64,000 bases of DNA from Stenotrophomonas sp. HITSZ_GD. GTDB taxonomy: Bacteria > Pseudomonadota > Gammaproteobacteria > Xanthomonadales > Xanthomonadaceae. Under the pieces are notes generated by a model. That model was given only the letters and a program-made list of their open reading frames with translations. It did no database searches and was not told where the DNA came from. This document shows, piece after piece, positions 10,273 through 20,382 of the stretch. Every line of letters starts with the position of its first letter. Position 1 is the stretch's first letter. The position numbers were made by a program, and so were the translations under genes. The stretch spans positions 99,817-163,816 of the forward strand of contig NZ_JARQXB010000009.1 of assembly GCF_029543105.1 (NCBI RefSeq), given 5' to 3'.

Positions 10273-11373
10273 TCAGTCGTCCTCGTCCTCCCCATCGCCC
10301 GGCAGCACCGTCGCCCGTGACCCGTCGAGCAATCCCCGGCTCAGCACGCCGTCCTCGATCAGCAGCATCTCACCCGATTCCCCCCGCTTGATGCTGCTGT
10401 CGATCGCGATCACCCGGCCGTCGAAGTAGCTGCCCACATGCGCCATCGACGTGTGCCCGACGACGATGCGCGCCACGCCCAGCGTGCGCAGCGCCGCCGC
10501 CACGGTGTCCGTCGTGGCGCGGCCATCGAAATAGCCGCGGTACCAGATCGGGCTGGTCTTGCCGTCGTACAGCGGCGCGGTGCGCGGATCGGCCTTCACC
10601 TCGGCCTTCGGCGTGCCCAGCGACTGTTGGTAACGCAGGTTGGCCTCGTCGCGGTCGATGCCTTGGGCGAGGAATTCCGGCGAGACGCCGCCGTGCAGGA
10701 ACAGCGTGTCGCCCACCCGCGCCATGGCCGGTGCCTGCCGCAGCCACGTGCCGAGCACGCTGTCGCCGCCGTACAGCGCCGGGTACGGCCGGCCCAGCAG
10801 CCCGGCCACTTGCGCGTACTTCGGGTTGAGATAGCGCAGGTCGTCGTACAGCGTCATCGTCTCGTGGTTGCCGAGCAGGAACAGCACGTCGCCGCCCGCC
10901 GCCCGCGCCTGCCGCTGCAACTGCTGCAGCAGCCAGAACGATTCGGTGACCTGCGGTCCACGGTCGAAGACGTCCCCGCCCACCACCAGCAGGCCGTCGC
11001 CCCAGGCCCAGCGGTCTTGCGCGTCGATCAGCCCCTGGGCGCGCAGCAGCCGGCGCAGCACCGCGTACTGCCCATGGATGTCCGACAGCGCGGCCAGCCT
11101 GGCCGGCATCGGCCGCTGCGCACGCACGGGGGGCGCAGCGGCGGCGTCGATTTCCAGCGCGTGCGGGTAGCCGCAACGCGCCGGCACCGTCGCGCGGCCC
11201 TGCCGAAAGGCCACGTGCGCGCGCTGCACCTGTCCGTCGCATATCCATTCGGCATCCAGGCCATGGCCGGCACGGCGCAGGTAGGGGCCATCGTCGAGCG
11301 GCGCGCTCGCCGGCTCGGCGGCGAAGGTGATCGGGGCGAGCAGCACGGCAAGCAGGGGAAGCAGGGAGCGCAT
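10273..11373 (-). CDS. Secreted PPP-type metallophosphoesterase (Shewanella-like phosphatase type)
   Basis: Exported phosphatase of 366 residues with a signal peptide at 1-19. The metal-binding signatures of calcineurin-like phosphoesterases appear in order: D98-I-H-G, GGDVFDRG (132-139), GNHE (168-171), a histidine in LFLHGGVSP, and GHTSM near the C-terminus. The GNHE is followed by a DLRYLNPKY stretch that resembles the Shewanella-like (Shelph) branch rather than ApaH. The start was set at the signal peptide rather than an upstream ATG at 11439, which would add a charged, non-conserved segment. A strongly acidic tail (DGEDEDD) ends the protein. The substrate is unknown; phosphotyrosine activity is known for some relatives. 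Confidence 0.85.
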   Translation of the reverse strand: MRSLLPLLAVLLAPITFAAEPASAPLDDGPYLRRAGHGLDAEWICDGQVQRAHVAFRQGRATVPARCGYPHALEIDAAAAPPVRAQRPMPARLAALSDIHGQYAVLRRLLRAQGLIDAQDRWAWGDGLLVVGGDVFDRGPQVTESFWLLQQLQRQARAAGGDVLFLLGNHETMTLYDDLRYLNPKYAQVAGLLGRPYPALYGGDSVLGTWLRQAPAMARVGDTLFLHGGVSPEFLAQGIDRDEANLRYQQSLGTPKAEVKADPRTAPLYDGKTSPIWYRGYFDGRATTDTVAAALRTLGVARIVVGHTSMAHVGSYFDGRVIAIDSSIKRGESGEMLLIEDGVLSRGLLDGSRATVLPGDGEDEDD

Positions 11374-11518
11374 GGCGGGTCGGGTGGACAACGGAAGCCC
11401 CCGATGATGCCGCCGTTTCCCTGGGCCTGCCGCGTCCATAGGTCATGCCCGTCGTGACGCCGGCCTACGCCGGCGCGCTGCTATGCTCCGCGCCGACTGT
11501 CCACAACGGAGCGGTGCG

Positions 11519-11827
11519 ATGAAGCATGCAGCGATGGGTCTCGTCCTGGTTCTCGGCCTCGCCGCGTGCGCGCCGCCGAAGGCGATGCAGCCCGAAAGCC
11601 CCGGGCCGCAAGTGAGCAGCAACGGGGCCTGCCACGCCGATCGCGTGGCGTGGGCGGTCGGCCAGCCCTCCGACCAGCAGGTGATGGCGCGGGTCTGGAA
11701 GGAAAGCGGCGCCGGGCTGATTCGCCCCATCGCGCCGGGCCAGGCGGTCACGCGCGATTTCAAGCCGGATCGCATCAACGTCTACGTCGATGGCGCCAAC
11801 CTGATCACCAAGGTCGAATGCGGCTGA
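11519..11827 (+). CDS. I78-family peptidase-inhibitor-like lipoprotein
   Basis: Small lipoprotein of 102 residues. A signal peptide with lipobox GLAAC gives a mature protein beginning with Cys about 17. The mature part has CHADRVAWAVGQPSDQ and, near the C-terminus, ITRDFKPDRINVYVDGANLI-like sequence. These match the Inhibitor_I78 family (small potato-inhibitor-like proteins), in which the R-x-x-x-RINV(Y/F)VD end is characteristic. It would act at the outer membrane or in the periplasm against proteases. The inhibitor role is a family prediction. The next gene (alpha/beta hydrolase) starts 31 bases downstream. Confidence 0.82.
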   Translation: MKHAAMGLVLVLGLAACAPPKAMQPESPGPQVSSNGACHADRVAWAVGQPSDQQVMARVWKESGAGLIRPIAPGQAVTRDFKPDRINVYVDGANLITKVECG

Positions 11828-11858
11828 CCTCCCGGATGTTCGCGGGGCCGCGCACGAC

Positions 11859-12464
11859 ATGAAAGCCCTGCTGCTGCACGGCCTGTGGAATTCGCGCCAC
11901 TGGCTGGCGCCGTTGGCCTGGCGGCTGCGCCGCGCCGGCTTCGAGGTGGAGCTGTTCGGCTATGCCAGCCTGTTCGCCGGCGCCGAGGCGGCGATGCCGC
12001 GCCTGGCCGAGCGCATCGCCGCGAGCGGCGCGCAGGCGCTGGTCGGCCACAGCCTCGGCGGCCTGGTCGCCTTGGAAACGCTGCATCAGTGGCCCGCGCC
12101 GGCCGTCAGCCGCGTGGTCTGCCTGGGATCGCCGCTGCTGGGCAGCGCGGTCGCCGGCGGGCTGCGACGTTTCGGCGCGGGCGTGGCATTGGGCCGCTCG
12201 GCCGGCCTGCTGTGCCGGGGCGTGCCGGTCTGGGACGGCCGGCCGGCCGTGGGCATGGTCGCCGGCACCGTGGCGCGCGGCTTCGGGCGCTGGTTCGCCC
12301 CGCTCGACGGCGTGTCCGACGGCACCGTGGCGCTCGCCGAGACGCGCTGGCCGGGGCTGGCCGCGCATTGCGAGGTGGCCGCCAGCCACAGCGGGCTGCT
12401 GGTCTCGCCCGAGGCCGCCGCGCAGGTGGCCGCCTTCCTGCGCGACGGGCATTTCCTGCGCTGA
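11859..12464 (+). CDS. Small alpha/beta-hydrolase (lipase/PGAP1-like)
   Basis: Cytoplasmic serine hydrolase of 201 residues. It starts [20 protein letters not shown], containing the oxyanion-region HG motif. The nucleophile elbow is GHSLGG, the likely acid lies in [12 protein letters not shown] and the histidine in ASHSGLL. The fold is compact, without a lid. It resembles bacterial PGAP1/lipase-class hydrolases that act on esters, but no substrate can be named. There is no signal peptide. The start is the only ATG that preserves the beta-strand before the HG motif. It lies between the I78 gene and yebC on the same strand. Confidence 0.8.
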   Translation: MKALLLHGLWNSRHWLAPLAWRLRRAGFEVELFGYASLFAGAEAAMPRLAERIAASGAQALVGHSLGGLVALETLHQWPAPAVSRVVCLGSPLLGSAVAGGLRRFGAGVALGRSAGLLCRGVPVWDGRPAVGMVAGTVARGFGRWFAPLDGVSDGTVALAETRWPGLAAHCEVAASHSGLLVSPEAAAQVAAFLRDGHFLR

Positions 12465-12528
12465 AGGCGGCGCGGGTGGGGGATCGGGTAAAATCCGCGC
12501 CCTGTCATCAGCTCGCAGTGGAACACCC

Positions 12529-13257
12529 ATGGGTAGAGGCCCTTCCATCGAAGCCCGCAAGAACGCGTCCGACGCGAAGCGCGGCAAGGTTTTCACCAAG
12601 ATCATCCGCGAGATCGGCGTGGCCGCCCGCGCGGGCGGGGGCGACCCGAACAACAACCCGCGCCTGCGCGTGGCCATGGACAAGGGCCTGACGGCCAACA
12701 TGTCCAAGGACGTGATCGAGCGCGCGATCAAGAAGGCCACCGGCGAGCTGGAAGGCGTGGAGTACGAGGAAGTGCGCTACGAGGGCTACGCGCCCGGCGG
12801 TGTCGCGGTGATCGTCGATTGCCTGACCGATAACCGCGTGCGTACCGTGGCCGATGTGCGCCACGCCTTCAGCAAGTGCGGCGGCAACATGGGCACCGAA
12901 GGCTCGGTCGCCTTCATGTTCAAGCGCCTGGGCGTGCTGAGTTTCGCGGCGGGCAGCGACGAGGAGCGCGTCACCGAGGCGGCCATCGAGGCCGGCGCGG
13001 ACGACGTGGTGGTCTACCCGGAAGACGGCGCCATCGACGTGCTGACCGCGCCGGAAGCCTTCACCGCGGTCAAGGACGCCATCGGCGCGGCCGGCCTGGT
13101 GCCCGACCACGCCGAGATCACCTTCCGCGCCGACAACGACATCGCCGTGGACGGCGACACCGCGCTGCAGGTGCGCAAGCTGCTGGACATGCTCGAGGAC
13201 CTGGATGATGTCCAGGACGTCTACTCGAACGTCGACCAGGCGTCGTTGGGCGCCTGA
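12529..13257 (+). CDS. yebC: YebC/TACO1-family protein
   Basis: Protein of 242 residues in the YebC family, described both as a transcription-linked regulator and as a translation factor helping ribosomes at proline-rich stretches. The protein begins [20 protein letters not shown], where many family members have MAGHSKW..HRK, so the N-terminus follows the RGK(V/I)FTK pattern. [20 protein letters not shown] and [20 protein letters not shown] are the strongly conserved core. The gene precedes ruvC by 12 bases, the order yebC-ruvC-ruvA known in gammaproteobacteria. A TAAAAT box at 12489-12494 could be the -10 of its promoter, but no good -35 is seen. Confidence 0.96.
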   Translation: MGRGPSIEARKNASDAKRGKVFTKIIREIGVAARAGGGDPNNNPRLRVAMDKGLTANMSKDVIERAIKKATGELEGVEYEEVRYEGYAPGGVAVIVDCLTDNRVRTVADVRHAFSKCGGNMGTEGSVAFMFKRLGVLSFAAGSDEERVTEAAIEAGADDVVVYPEDGAIDVLTAPEAFTAVKDAIGAAGLVPDHAEITFRADNDIAVDGDTALQVRKLLDMLEDLDDVQDVYSNVDQASLGA

Positions 13258-13269
13258 CGGCGCCCGCCC

Positions 13270-13791
13270 ATGGCCCGCATCCTCGGCATCGACCCAGGCT
13301 CGCAGCGCACCGGCGTCGGCATCATCGACGTGGATGCCAGCGGGCGGACCGTGCACGTCCACCACCAGCCGCTGATGCTGCTGGGCGAAGGCGACTTCGC
13401 CGGCCGGCTGAAGCGGCTGCTGCTGGGCCTGGCCGCGATCATCGAGGAGTACCGCCCCGACGAGGTGGCCATCGAGCAGGTGTTCATGTCGCGCAACCCG
13501 GATTCGGCGCTCAAGCTCGGCCAGGCGCGCGGCGCGGCGATCAGCGCCGTGGTGCTGCGCGACCTGCCCGTGCACGAATACGCCGCCAGCGAGATCAAGC
13601 TGGCGGTGGTCGGCAAGGGTGGCGCGGACAAGGTGCAGGTGCAGCACATGGTCGGCGTGATGCTCAACCTCAAGGGCAAGCTGCAGGCCGACGCGGCCGA
13701 CGCGCTGGCCGTGGCGATCACCCATGCGCACGTGCGCGCCACCGCGCAGCGCCTGGGCGTGGGTACGCGCGTGGCCTGGGGCCGCAAGTGA
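13270..13791 (+). CDS. ruvC: Holliday-junction resolvase RuvC
   Basis: Endonuclease of 173 residues that cuts Holliday junctions symmetrically. It begins [19 protein letters not shown], carrying the first catalytic Asp (D7). The later acidic residues are the Glu in the EQVF motif and the Asp pair in [15 protein letters not shown]. The length equals that of E. coli RuvC (173). It works with the RuvAB branch-migration motor encoded downstream. It lies 12 bases after yebC and 43 bases before ruvA. Confidence 0.98.
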   Translation: MARILGIDPGSQRTGVGIIDVDASGRTVHVHHQPLMLLGEGDFAGRLKRLLLGLAAIIEEYRPDEVAIEQVFMSRNPDSALKLGQARGAAISAVVLRDLPVHEYAASEIKLAVVGKGGADKVQVQHMVGVMLNLKGKLQADAADALAVAITHAHVRATAQRLGVGTRVAWGRK

Positions 13792-13834
13792 CCGCGCCGC
13801 GGTCCTCCTTCCTTATGACTTCGCAGGCTTTCGC

Positions 13835-14422
13835 ATGATCGGACGACTCCGCGGCCTCCTGGCCCACAAGCAGCCGCCCTGGCTGGTGATCGACGTCGGT
13901 GGCGTCGGCTACGAGCTGGAGGCGCCGATGAGCACCTTCTACGACCTGCCCGACGTGGGCAGGGACGTCATCCTGTTCACCCATTACGCGCAGAAGGAAG
14001 ACAGCGTGGCGCTGTACGGCTTCCTGCGCGAGAGCGAGCGGCGGTTGTTCCGCGACCTGCAACGGGTGAGCGGCATCGGCGCGAAGATCGCCCTGGCAGT
14101 GCTTTCGGGCGTGAGCGTGGACGAGTTCGCCCGCCTCATCCAGACCGGCGACGTCGCCGCGCTCACCCGCATCCCCGGCATCGGCAAGAAGACCGCCGAG
14201 CGCATGGTGGTCGAGCTGAAGGACCGCGCCGCGGACTTCGGCGGCGGCGGCGCGCCGATCACCGGCGCGCTGGGCACCGATCCGGTGTCCGAGGCGACCG
14301 TGGCCCTGCAGCAGCTGGGCTACAAGCCGGCCGAGGCTGCGCGCATGGCGCGCGAGGCCGGCGCGGCGGGCGACGACGTGGCCACCGTGATCCGCAAGGC
14401 CCTGCAGGCCGCGCTGCGCTGA
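13835..14422 (+). CDS. ruvA: Holliday-junction branch-migration protein RuvA
   Basis: DNA-binding subunit of RuvAB, 195 residues. The start MIGRLRGLL is the conserved RuvA N-terminus; the upstream in-frame ATG at 13724 lies inside ruvC. An OB domain occupies about 1-62. Two helix-hairpin-helix motifs follow ([14 protein letters not shown] and [14 protein letters not shown]), and a C-terminal RuvB-binding domain completes the protein ([20 protein letters not shown]). The partner gene ruvB is not adjacent: kup lies between them, 56 bases downstream. Confidence 0.98.
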   Translation: MIGRLRGLLAHKQPPWLVIDVGGVGYELEAPMSTFYDLPDVGRDVILFTHYAQKEDSVALYGFLRESERRLFRDLQRVSGIGAKIALAVLSGVSVDEFARLIQTGDVAALTRIPGIGKKTAERMVVELKDRAADFGGGGAPITGALGTDPVSEATVALQQLGYKPAEAARMAREAGAAGDDVATVIRKALQAALR

Positions 14423-14478
14423 GGCGCGGCGCGACCCCACTCACCTTTCACGCCCGCTGGCGATACCCTCGGCCCGAC

Positions 14479-16395
14479 ATGTCCCAGACCTCCACCCCCC
14501 ACGCCGCCCACGGCTCCCACGGCGGGCATGCGCCTTCGGCCGGCACGGCCCTGGTGCTGGGTGCTATCGGCGTCGTCTTCGGCGACATCGGCACCAGCCC
14601 GCTGTACACGCTGAAGGAGGCGTTCTCGCCGCACTACGGGCTGGAGGGCAACCACGACACCGTGCTGGGCGTGCTGTCGCTGGCGTTCTGGGCGCTGATG
14701 ATCGTGGTGACGCTCAAGTACGTCACCATCATCATGCGCGCCGACAACGAGGGCGAGGGCGGGGTGATGGCGCTGATGGCGCTGGCGCAGCGCACCTTCC
14801 GGCAGGGTTCGCGCTCGGCGTACTTCATCGGCATCCTGGGCATCTTCGGCGCCTCGCTGTTCTTCGGCGACGGTGTGATCACCCCGGCGATCACCGTGAT
14901 GGGCGCCGTGGAGGGCCTGGAGATCGCCGCGCCCTCGCTGCATCCGTTCATCGTGCCGATCACCGTGGCGGTGCTGTGCTGCGTGTTCCTGGCCCAGCGC
15001 TTCGGCACCGAGAAGGTCGGCCGGGTGTTCGGGCCGATCATGATGGTGTGGTTCCTGGCGCTGGCGGCGATCGGCATCTGGAACATCTTCGACGCGCCGG
15101 AAGTGCTCAAGGCCTTCAACCCGTGGTGGGGCGTGCGCTTCTTCATGGAGCACGGCTGGCACGGGGTCTTCATCCTGGGCGCGGTGGTGCTGGCGGTGAC
15201 CGGCGGCGAGGCGCTGTACGCGGACATGGGCCACTTCGGCGCGCGGCCGATCCGCCAGGCCTGGTACTTCTTCGTGCTGCCGTGCCTGCTGCTGAACTAC
15301 CTGGGGCAGGGCGCGCTGGTGCTGGACCGCCCCGAATCGCTGAAGAATCCCTTCTTCGAGGCGGTGCCCGGCTGGGCGCTGTACCCGATGATCATCCTGG
15401 CCACGATGGCCGCGGTGATCGCCTCCCAGGCGGTCATCACCGGCGCCTACTCGGTGGCGCGCCAGGCCATGCAGCTGGGCTACATCCCGCGCATGCTGGT
15501 CAAGCACACCTCGCGCGACACCATCGGCCAAATCTACGTGCCGGGCATCAACTGGCTGCTGGCGATCATGGTGATCGCGCTGGTGCTGGTGTTCCGCAGC
15601 TCGACCAACCTGGCCGTGGCCTACGGCATCTCGGTGTCGATGACGATGCTGATCGACACCCTGCTGCTGGCCCTGGTGGCGCGCGCGCTGTGGCCCAAGC
15701 ACCGCCGCTGGGTGCTGCCGCTGTGCGTGGTGTTCTTCGTGATCGAGCTGGCCTTCGTGGTCGCCAACGCGGTGAAGCTGCTGCAGGGCGCCTGGTTCCC
15801 GCTGGCGCTGGGCATCGTGGTGTTCACCCTGATGCGCACGTGGCGTCGCGGCCGCGCGCTGCTGCGCGAGGAGATCCGCAAGGACGGCATCCGCATCGAC
15901 AGCTTCCTGCCCGGCCTGATGCTCGCCCCGCCGGCGCGGGTGCCGGGCACGGCGGTGTTCCTCACCGCCGACCCGATGGTGGTGCCGCACGCGCTGATGC
16001 ACAACCTCAAGCACAACAAGGTGCTGCACGAGCGCAACGTGTTCCTTAACGTGGAGACGCTGCCGATCCCGTATGCGCCCAAGGACAAGCGGCTGAAGAT
16101 CGAATCCATCGGCGACGAGTTCTACCGGGTCTACGTGCGCTTCGGCTTCATGGAGACGCCCGACGTGCCGCTGGCGCTGACGCGCGCCTGCGACAACGGC
16201 GGCATCTACTTCGACCCGATGGACACCACCTTCTTCGCCAGCCGCGAGACCATCGTGGCCAGCGCCAACCGCGGCATGCCGATCTGGCGCGACAAGCTGT
16301 TCGCGCTCATGCACCGCAACGCGGCCCCAGCCACCGGCTTCTTCCGCATTCCCGGCAACCGGCTGGTCGAACTCGGCGCGCAGGTGGAAATCTGA
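14479..16395 (+). CDS. kup: Low-affinity potassium transport protein Kup
   Basis: Inner-membrane K+/H+ symporter of 638 residues of the KUP/HAK/KT family. It has the expected twelve hydrophobic segments, and the family motif [19 protein letters not shown] lies at about 33-51 after a histidine-rich, hydrophilic start. A cytosolic C-terminal domain holds the last 150 residues. E. coli Kup has 622. The gene lies between ruvA and ruvB on the same strand; it may be read from the ruv transcript or from its own promoter. The position is not functional evidence that Kup has anything to do with recombination. Confidence 0.97.
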   Translation: MSQTSTPHAAHGSHGGHAPSAGTALVLGAIGVVFGDIGTSPLYTLKEAFSPHYGLEGNHDTVLGVLSLAFWALMIVVTLKYVTIIMRADNEGEGGVMALMALAQRTFRQGSRSAYFIGILGIFGASLFFGDGVITPAITVMGAVEGLEIAAPSLHPFIVPITVAVLCCVFLAQRFGTEKVGRVFGPIMMVWFLALAAIGIWNIFDAPEVLKAFNPWWGVRFFMEHGWHGVFILGAVVLAVTGGEALYADMGHFGARPIRQAWYFFVLPCLLLNYLGQGALVLDRPESLKNPFFEAVPGWALYPMIILATMAAVIASQAVITGAYSVARQAMQLGYIPRMLVKHTSRDTIGQIYVPGINWLLAIMVIALVLVFRSSTNLAVAYGISVSMTMLIDTLLLALVARALWPKHRRWVLPLCVVFFVIELAFVVANAVKLLQGAWFPLALGIVVFTLMRTWRRGRALLREEIRKDGIRIDSFLPGLMLAPPARVPGTAVFLTADPMVVPHALMHNLKHNKVLHERNVFLNVETLPIPYAPKDKRLKIESIGDEFYRVYVRFGFMETPDVPLALTRACDNGGIYFDPMDTTFFASRETIVASANRGMPIWRDKLFALMHRNAAPATGFFRIPGNRLVELGAQVEI

Positions 16396-16460
16396 CCGCG
16401 CCGACACGTCGAGCCGGTAAGATGGCCGGCGATTCCCCGCCTCCGGCCGCCGTAGCCCCC

Positions 16461-17491
<1,031 letters not shown>

Positions 17492-17495
<4 letters not shown>

Positions 17496-17935
17496 GCGGA
17501 TCGAATGCCGGCATGCCGCGATTCAGTTGGCCGACACGGGTTTACTGGGAAGATACCGACGCCGGTGGCGTGGTCTACCATGCGCGCTACGTCGCCTTCA
17601 TGGAGCGGGCGCGCACGGAGTGGATGCGCTCGCTCGGCTACGGGCAGGAAAGCACGCGGCAGGACCACGGGCTGGTGTTCGCGGTGCGGTCGATGCGGGT
17701 GGACTTCCTCAAGCCGGCGCGGCTGGACGATGCGCTGGACGTGGAGGTCATCCTGCGCCAGTGCCGCAAGGCCAGCCTGGTGTTCGAGCAGCGCATCGTC
17801 CGCGAGGGCACGCCGCTGATCGCCGCCGAGGTCAAGGTCGCCGCGCTGGACGCGGCCACGTTCCGGCCCCGCGGCATCGAGGACGCGCTGTACGAACGCT
17901 TGAAAGCCCTGGAAACCACAGAATCCGAACACTGA
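17492..17935 (+). CDS. ybgC: Acyl-CoA thioesterase YbgC, Tol-Pal associated
   Basis: Hotdog-fold thioesterase of the 4HBT family, 147 residues, with the active-site motif [24 protein letters not shown] (catalytic Asp in DTDAGG). It is the usual first gene of the tol-pal cluster. E. coli YbgC hydrolyses acyl-CoA or acyl-ACP at the inner-membrane face. The TTG start at 17492 overlaps the ruvB stop by four bases and has GGAG about eight bases upstream. An ATG at 17513 would give a start closer to E. coli YbgC, and is a fair alternative. The start choice affects only seven residues. Confidence 0.92.
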
Positions 17936-17945
17936 GGAACAACGG

Positions 17946-18716
17946 ATGATCGCTTTGCTCCTGGCCCTGCAGGACGCCGTCGTCGAGACGCTGCCGCCGG
18001 ACGTCACCCAAGCCGCCGCGCAGACCGTCGCGCACACCGGCAACATCAACTACCTGGAACTGATCGCGCGCGCGAGCATCCCGGTCAAGCTGATCGTCCT
18101 GCTGCTGCTCGTCGGCTCGTTCATCAGCTGGGTGATCATCTTCCGCAAGGCGCGCATCTACAAGAACGCCAACCGCGAGGCCGACGACTTCGAAAACCGC
18201 TTCTGGTCCGGCGCCGACCTCGGCAAGCTGTACGCCTCGGCCACCGACCGCAACCGCTCGGTCAACGGCCTGGAAGCGATCTTCGAAGCCGGCTACCGCG
18301 AGTTCAGCCGCCTGCGCGACCGCCGCCGCATGGATGCGCGCGGCCAGCTCGAAGGCGCCCAGCGCGCCATGCGCACCACCATGACGCGCGAGGTCGACCA
18401 GCTCGAACGCAACCTCGAACTGCTCGCCAACATCGGCTCCACCGCGCCTTACGTGGGCCTGGTCGGCACCGTGTTCGGCATCATGGTGACCATGCACGAC
18501 ATGATCTCCAGCGGCGAGCAGGCCGGCATCGCGGCCGTGGCGCCGGGCATCTCCGAGGCGCTGTTCGCCACCGCCATCGGCCTGTTCGTGGCGATCCCGG
18601 CGGTGTGGGCCTACAACCGCTTCACCACCCGCGTCGAGCGCCTGTCCGTGCGCTACGAAACCTTCGCCGACGAGTTCAGCTCGATCCTGCAGCGCCAGGC
18701 CGGCGCCGACGAATAA
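17946..18716 (+). CDS. tolQ: Tol-Pal proton-channel subunit TolQ
   Basis: Inner-membrane component of the TolQR stator that uses proton-motive force to move TolA during cell constriction. It has 256 residues (E. coli 230). There are three transmembrane helices: about 45-67 (IPVKLIVLLLLVGSFISWVIIF), about 165-185 and about 195-218. Between the first two is a long cytoplasmic loop with FENRFWSGADLGKLYASA. The conserved IGSTAPYVGLVGTVFGIM segment, shared with ExbB and MotA, is present. A clean GAGGAA ribosome-binding site precedes the ATG. It belongs to the operon ybgC-tolQ-tolR-tolA. Confidence 0.98.
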   Translation: MIALLLALQDAVVETLPPDVTQAAAQTVAHTGNINYLELIARASIPVKLIVLLLLVGSFISWVIIFRKARIYKNANREADDFENRFWSGADLGKLYASATDRNRSVNGLEAIFEAGYREFSRLRDRRRMDARGQLEGAQRAMRTTMTREVDQLERNLELLANIGSTAPYVGLVGTVFGIMVTMHDMISSGEQAGIAAVAPGISEALFATAIGLFVAIPAVWAYNRFTTRVERLSVRYETFADEFSSILQRQAGADE

Positions 18717-18754
18717 GCGCCCCCGTCGCGCAGGAGCCCGAGGAGACGCACCGC

Positions 18755-19180
18755 ATGTCCCGCCGCAAACGCCGCAAGCTCAAGTCCGAGATCAACGTCG
18801 TGCCGTACATCGACGTGATGCTCGTGCTGCTGATCATCTTCATGGTCACCGCGCCCCTGCTGACCCTGAGCATCGACGTCGACCTGCCGACCTCCCGCGC
18901 CAAGGCGCTGGAGAGCAAGCAGGACCCCATTGTCGTCACCGTGCATGGCGACGGCCAGCTCGGCCTGACCTTGCCCGACGGCAAGCAGCAGGCCGTGGAT
19001 GCCGAAGTGCTGCGCACCCAACTGGCCGCGATCGTCGCCCAGGACAAGAACACCCGCGTGGTGGTCGCCGCCGACAGCAACGTGCCGTACCAGCGCGTGA
19101 TCGACGCGATGGACGCGCTCAAGCGCGCCCGCGTGGAGAAGGTCGGCCTGCTCACCGATTCGGGCGGCAATGCACGCTGA
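18755..19180 (+). CDS. tolR: Tol-Pal stator subunit TolR
   Basis: ExbD/TolR-family protein, 141 residues, with one transmembrane helix (about 18-38) that carries the proton-path aspartate in INVVPYIDVMLVLLIIFMVT and a periplasmic domain. It forms the TolQ-TolR motor. ATG 18755 was chosen because it gives the MSRRKRRKLKSEINVVPY start. The frame extends upstream into tolQ but has no match there. The 3' end overlaps the tolA start by 11 bases, so tolR and tolA are translationally coupled. Confidence 0.97.
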   Translation: MSRRKRRKLKSEINVVPYIDVMLVLLIIFMVTAPLLTLSIDVDLPTSRAKALESKQDPIVVTVHGDGQLGLTLPDGKQQAVDAEVLRTQLAAIVAQDKNTRVVVAADSNVPYQRVIDAMDALKRARVEKVGLLTDSGGNAR

Positions 19181-20201
19181 CGCGCTGCCGCCGCTGCCGC
19201 CCCGCGAAGAAGGCTGGGGCCGCCCGGTCGTCCTGGCGGTGGTCATCCACCTGCTGGTGGCACTGGTGTTCATCGGTGCCTGGCTGTGGTCGCCGCAACG
19301 CCAGACCGAGCCGGCCGCCGGCGACCCGAGCCTGGAAGCCAGCCTGGAAGTGAGCGCCTCCGAAGCGCGCGCCGCGCGCCAGGCCCTGCGCGAAACGCCC
19401 GTGCAGGCGCAGCCCGCGCCCACGCCCGTGCGCGAAGCGCCCGAAGACACCGTGCCGCCGCCGCAGCCGGTGCCCGAGCCGCGCCCGCAGGACGCCCCGA
19501 CGCCGCAGCAGCAACAGGCGCAGGAGCGCGTGGTCGAGCCGGACAAGGTGGACCAGGAGCGCGTGAGCGCCATGGCCATCGCCGAGGAAAAGGCCAAGCA
19601 GGAGCAGGAAGAGAAGCGCCGGCAGGAGCAGATCGACCTGACCGAGCGCCAGCGCCAGGAAGAAGCCGAGCAGAAGCAGCGCCTGGCCAAGCAGCAGCAG
19701 GAAGAGGCCGACAAGAAGAAGGCCGCCGAGGCCGCGCAGGCGCAGGCCGAGCGCGAGCAGAAGCTGGCCGAGATCCGCAAGCAGCGCGAACAGGCCCAAC
19801 GTGACGCGCAGCTGGCCGAGCAGAAGCTGCGCCAGCTCGCCGACGCGCGCGCCAAGGCGGCCGCGGCCAACAGTTCGGCCGCGCCGCAGACCACGGCCGG
19901 GCAGGGCGGCACCAACACCGACCTCACCGCGCAGTACGCCGCGGCGATCCAGCAGGCCGTGCTCTCGCAATGGGTGCGGCCGGATTCGGTGCCGCTGGGG
20001 CAGAAATGCTCCATCGACATCCGCCAGCTGCCGGGCGGGCAGGTAGTGGAGGCCAAGGTATCGGCCGGATGCCCGTTCGACGAGGCCGGAAAGCGCTCGG
20101 TGGAGGCCGCGGTGCTGCGCGCGCAGCCGCTGCCTTATCGCGGCTTCGAAACGGTGTTCCAGCGCAACCTGAAGTTCAACTTCACCGCGCAGGATCGCTG
20201 A
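19170..20201 (+). CDS. tolA: Tol-Pal periplasm-spanning protein TolA
   Basis: Protein of 343 residues that spans the periplasm, linking the TolQR motor to Pal. The N-terminal anchor is about 20-40 (VVLAVVIHLLVALVFIGAWLW). The central region to about 230 is long, alpha-helical and rich in Ala, Glu, Gln and Lys, containing a coiled-coil-like QEQEEKRRQEQI segment and a proline-rich stretch (about 75-115). The C-terminal globular domain (about 245-343) holds two cysteines, C in GQKCSIDI and C in SAGCPFDE, likely disulfide-linked. It is shorter than E. coli TolA (421), with a shorter helical arm. It belongs to the tol operon. Confidence 0.95.
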   Translation: MHADALPPLPPREEGWGRPVVLAVVIHLLVALVFIGAWLWSPQRQTEPAAGDPSLEASLEVSASEARAARQALRETPVQAQPAPTPVREAPEDTVPPPQPVPEPRPQDAPTPQQQQAQERVVEPDKVDQERVSAMAIAEEKAKQEQEEKRRQEQIDLTERQRQEEAEQKQRLAKQQQEEADKKKAAEAAQAQAEREQKLAEIRKQREQAQRDAQLAEQKLRQLADARAKAAAANSSAAPQTTAGQGGTNTDLTAQYAAAIQQAVLSQWVRPDSVPLGQKCSIDIRQLPGGQVVEAKVSAGCPFDEAGKRSVEAAVLRAQPLPYRGFETVFQRNLKFNFTAQDR

Positions 20202-20305
20202 AGCCGCCCTGCGTCAGTTGGCTGCGGGCGCATCGGCGCCGGCCGGGGGAGGAAGTCGGCGGCGGTGCGCGGGCGCCGATTCGTGATGGCATTTCACGCC
20301 GTCTT

Positions 20306-20355
20306 TGTTCACGATTGCGAAAATGTTCACCTCCCGCTTGCTATCCCTTGTTCAC
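20306..20355. repeat. Three direct copies of TGTTCAC upstream of tolB
   Basis: TGTTCAC occurs at 20306-20312, 20324-20330 and 20349-20355, spaced 18 and 25 bases apart, in the 181-base gap between tolA and tolB. The last copy ends 27 bases before the tolB ATG. The set could be protein-binding sites or part of a promoter region; it may also be chance. Confidence 0.4.
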
Positions 20356-20382
20356 TTTTTCTTTCGAGCCACCGAGCGATCC

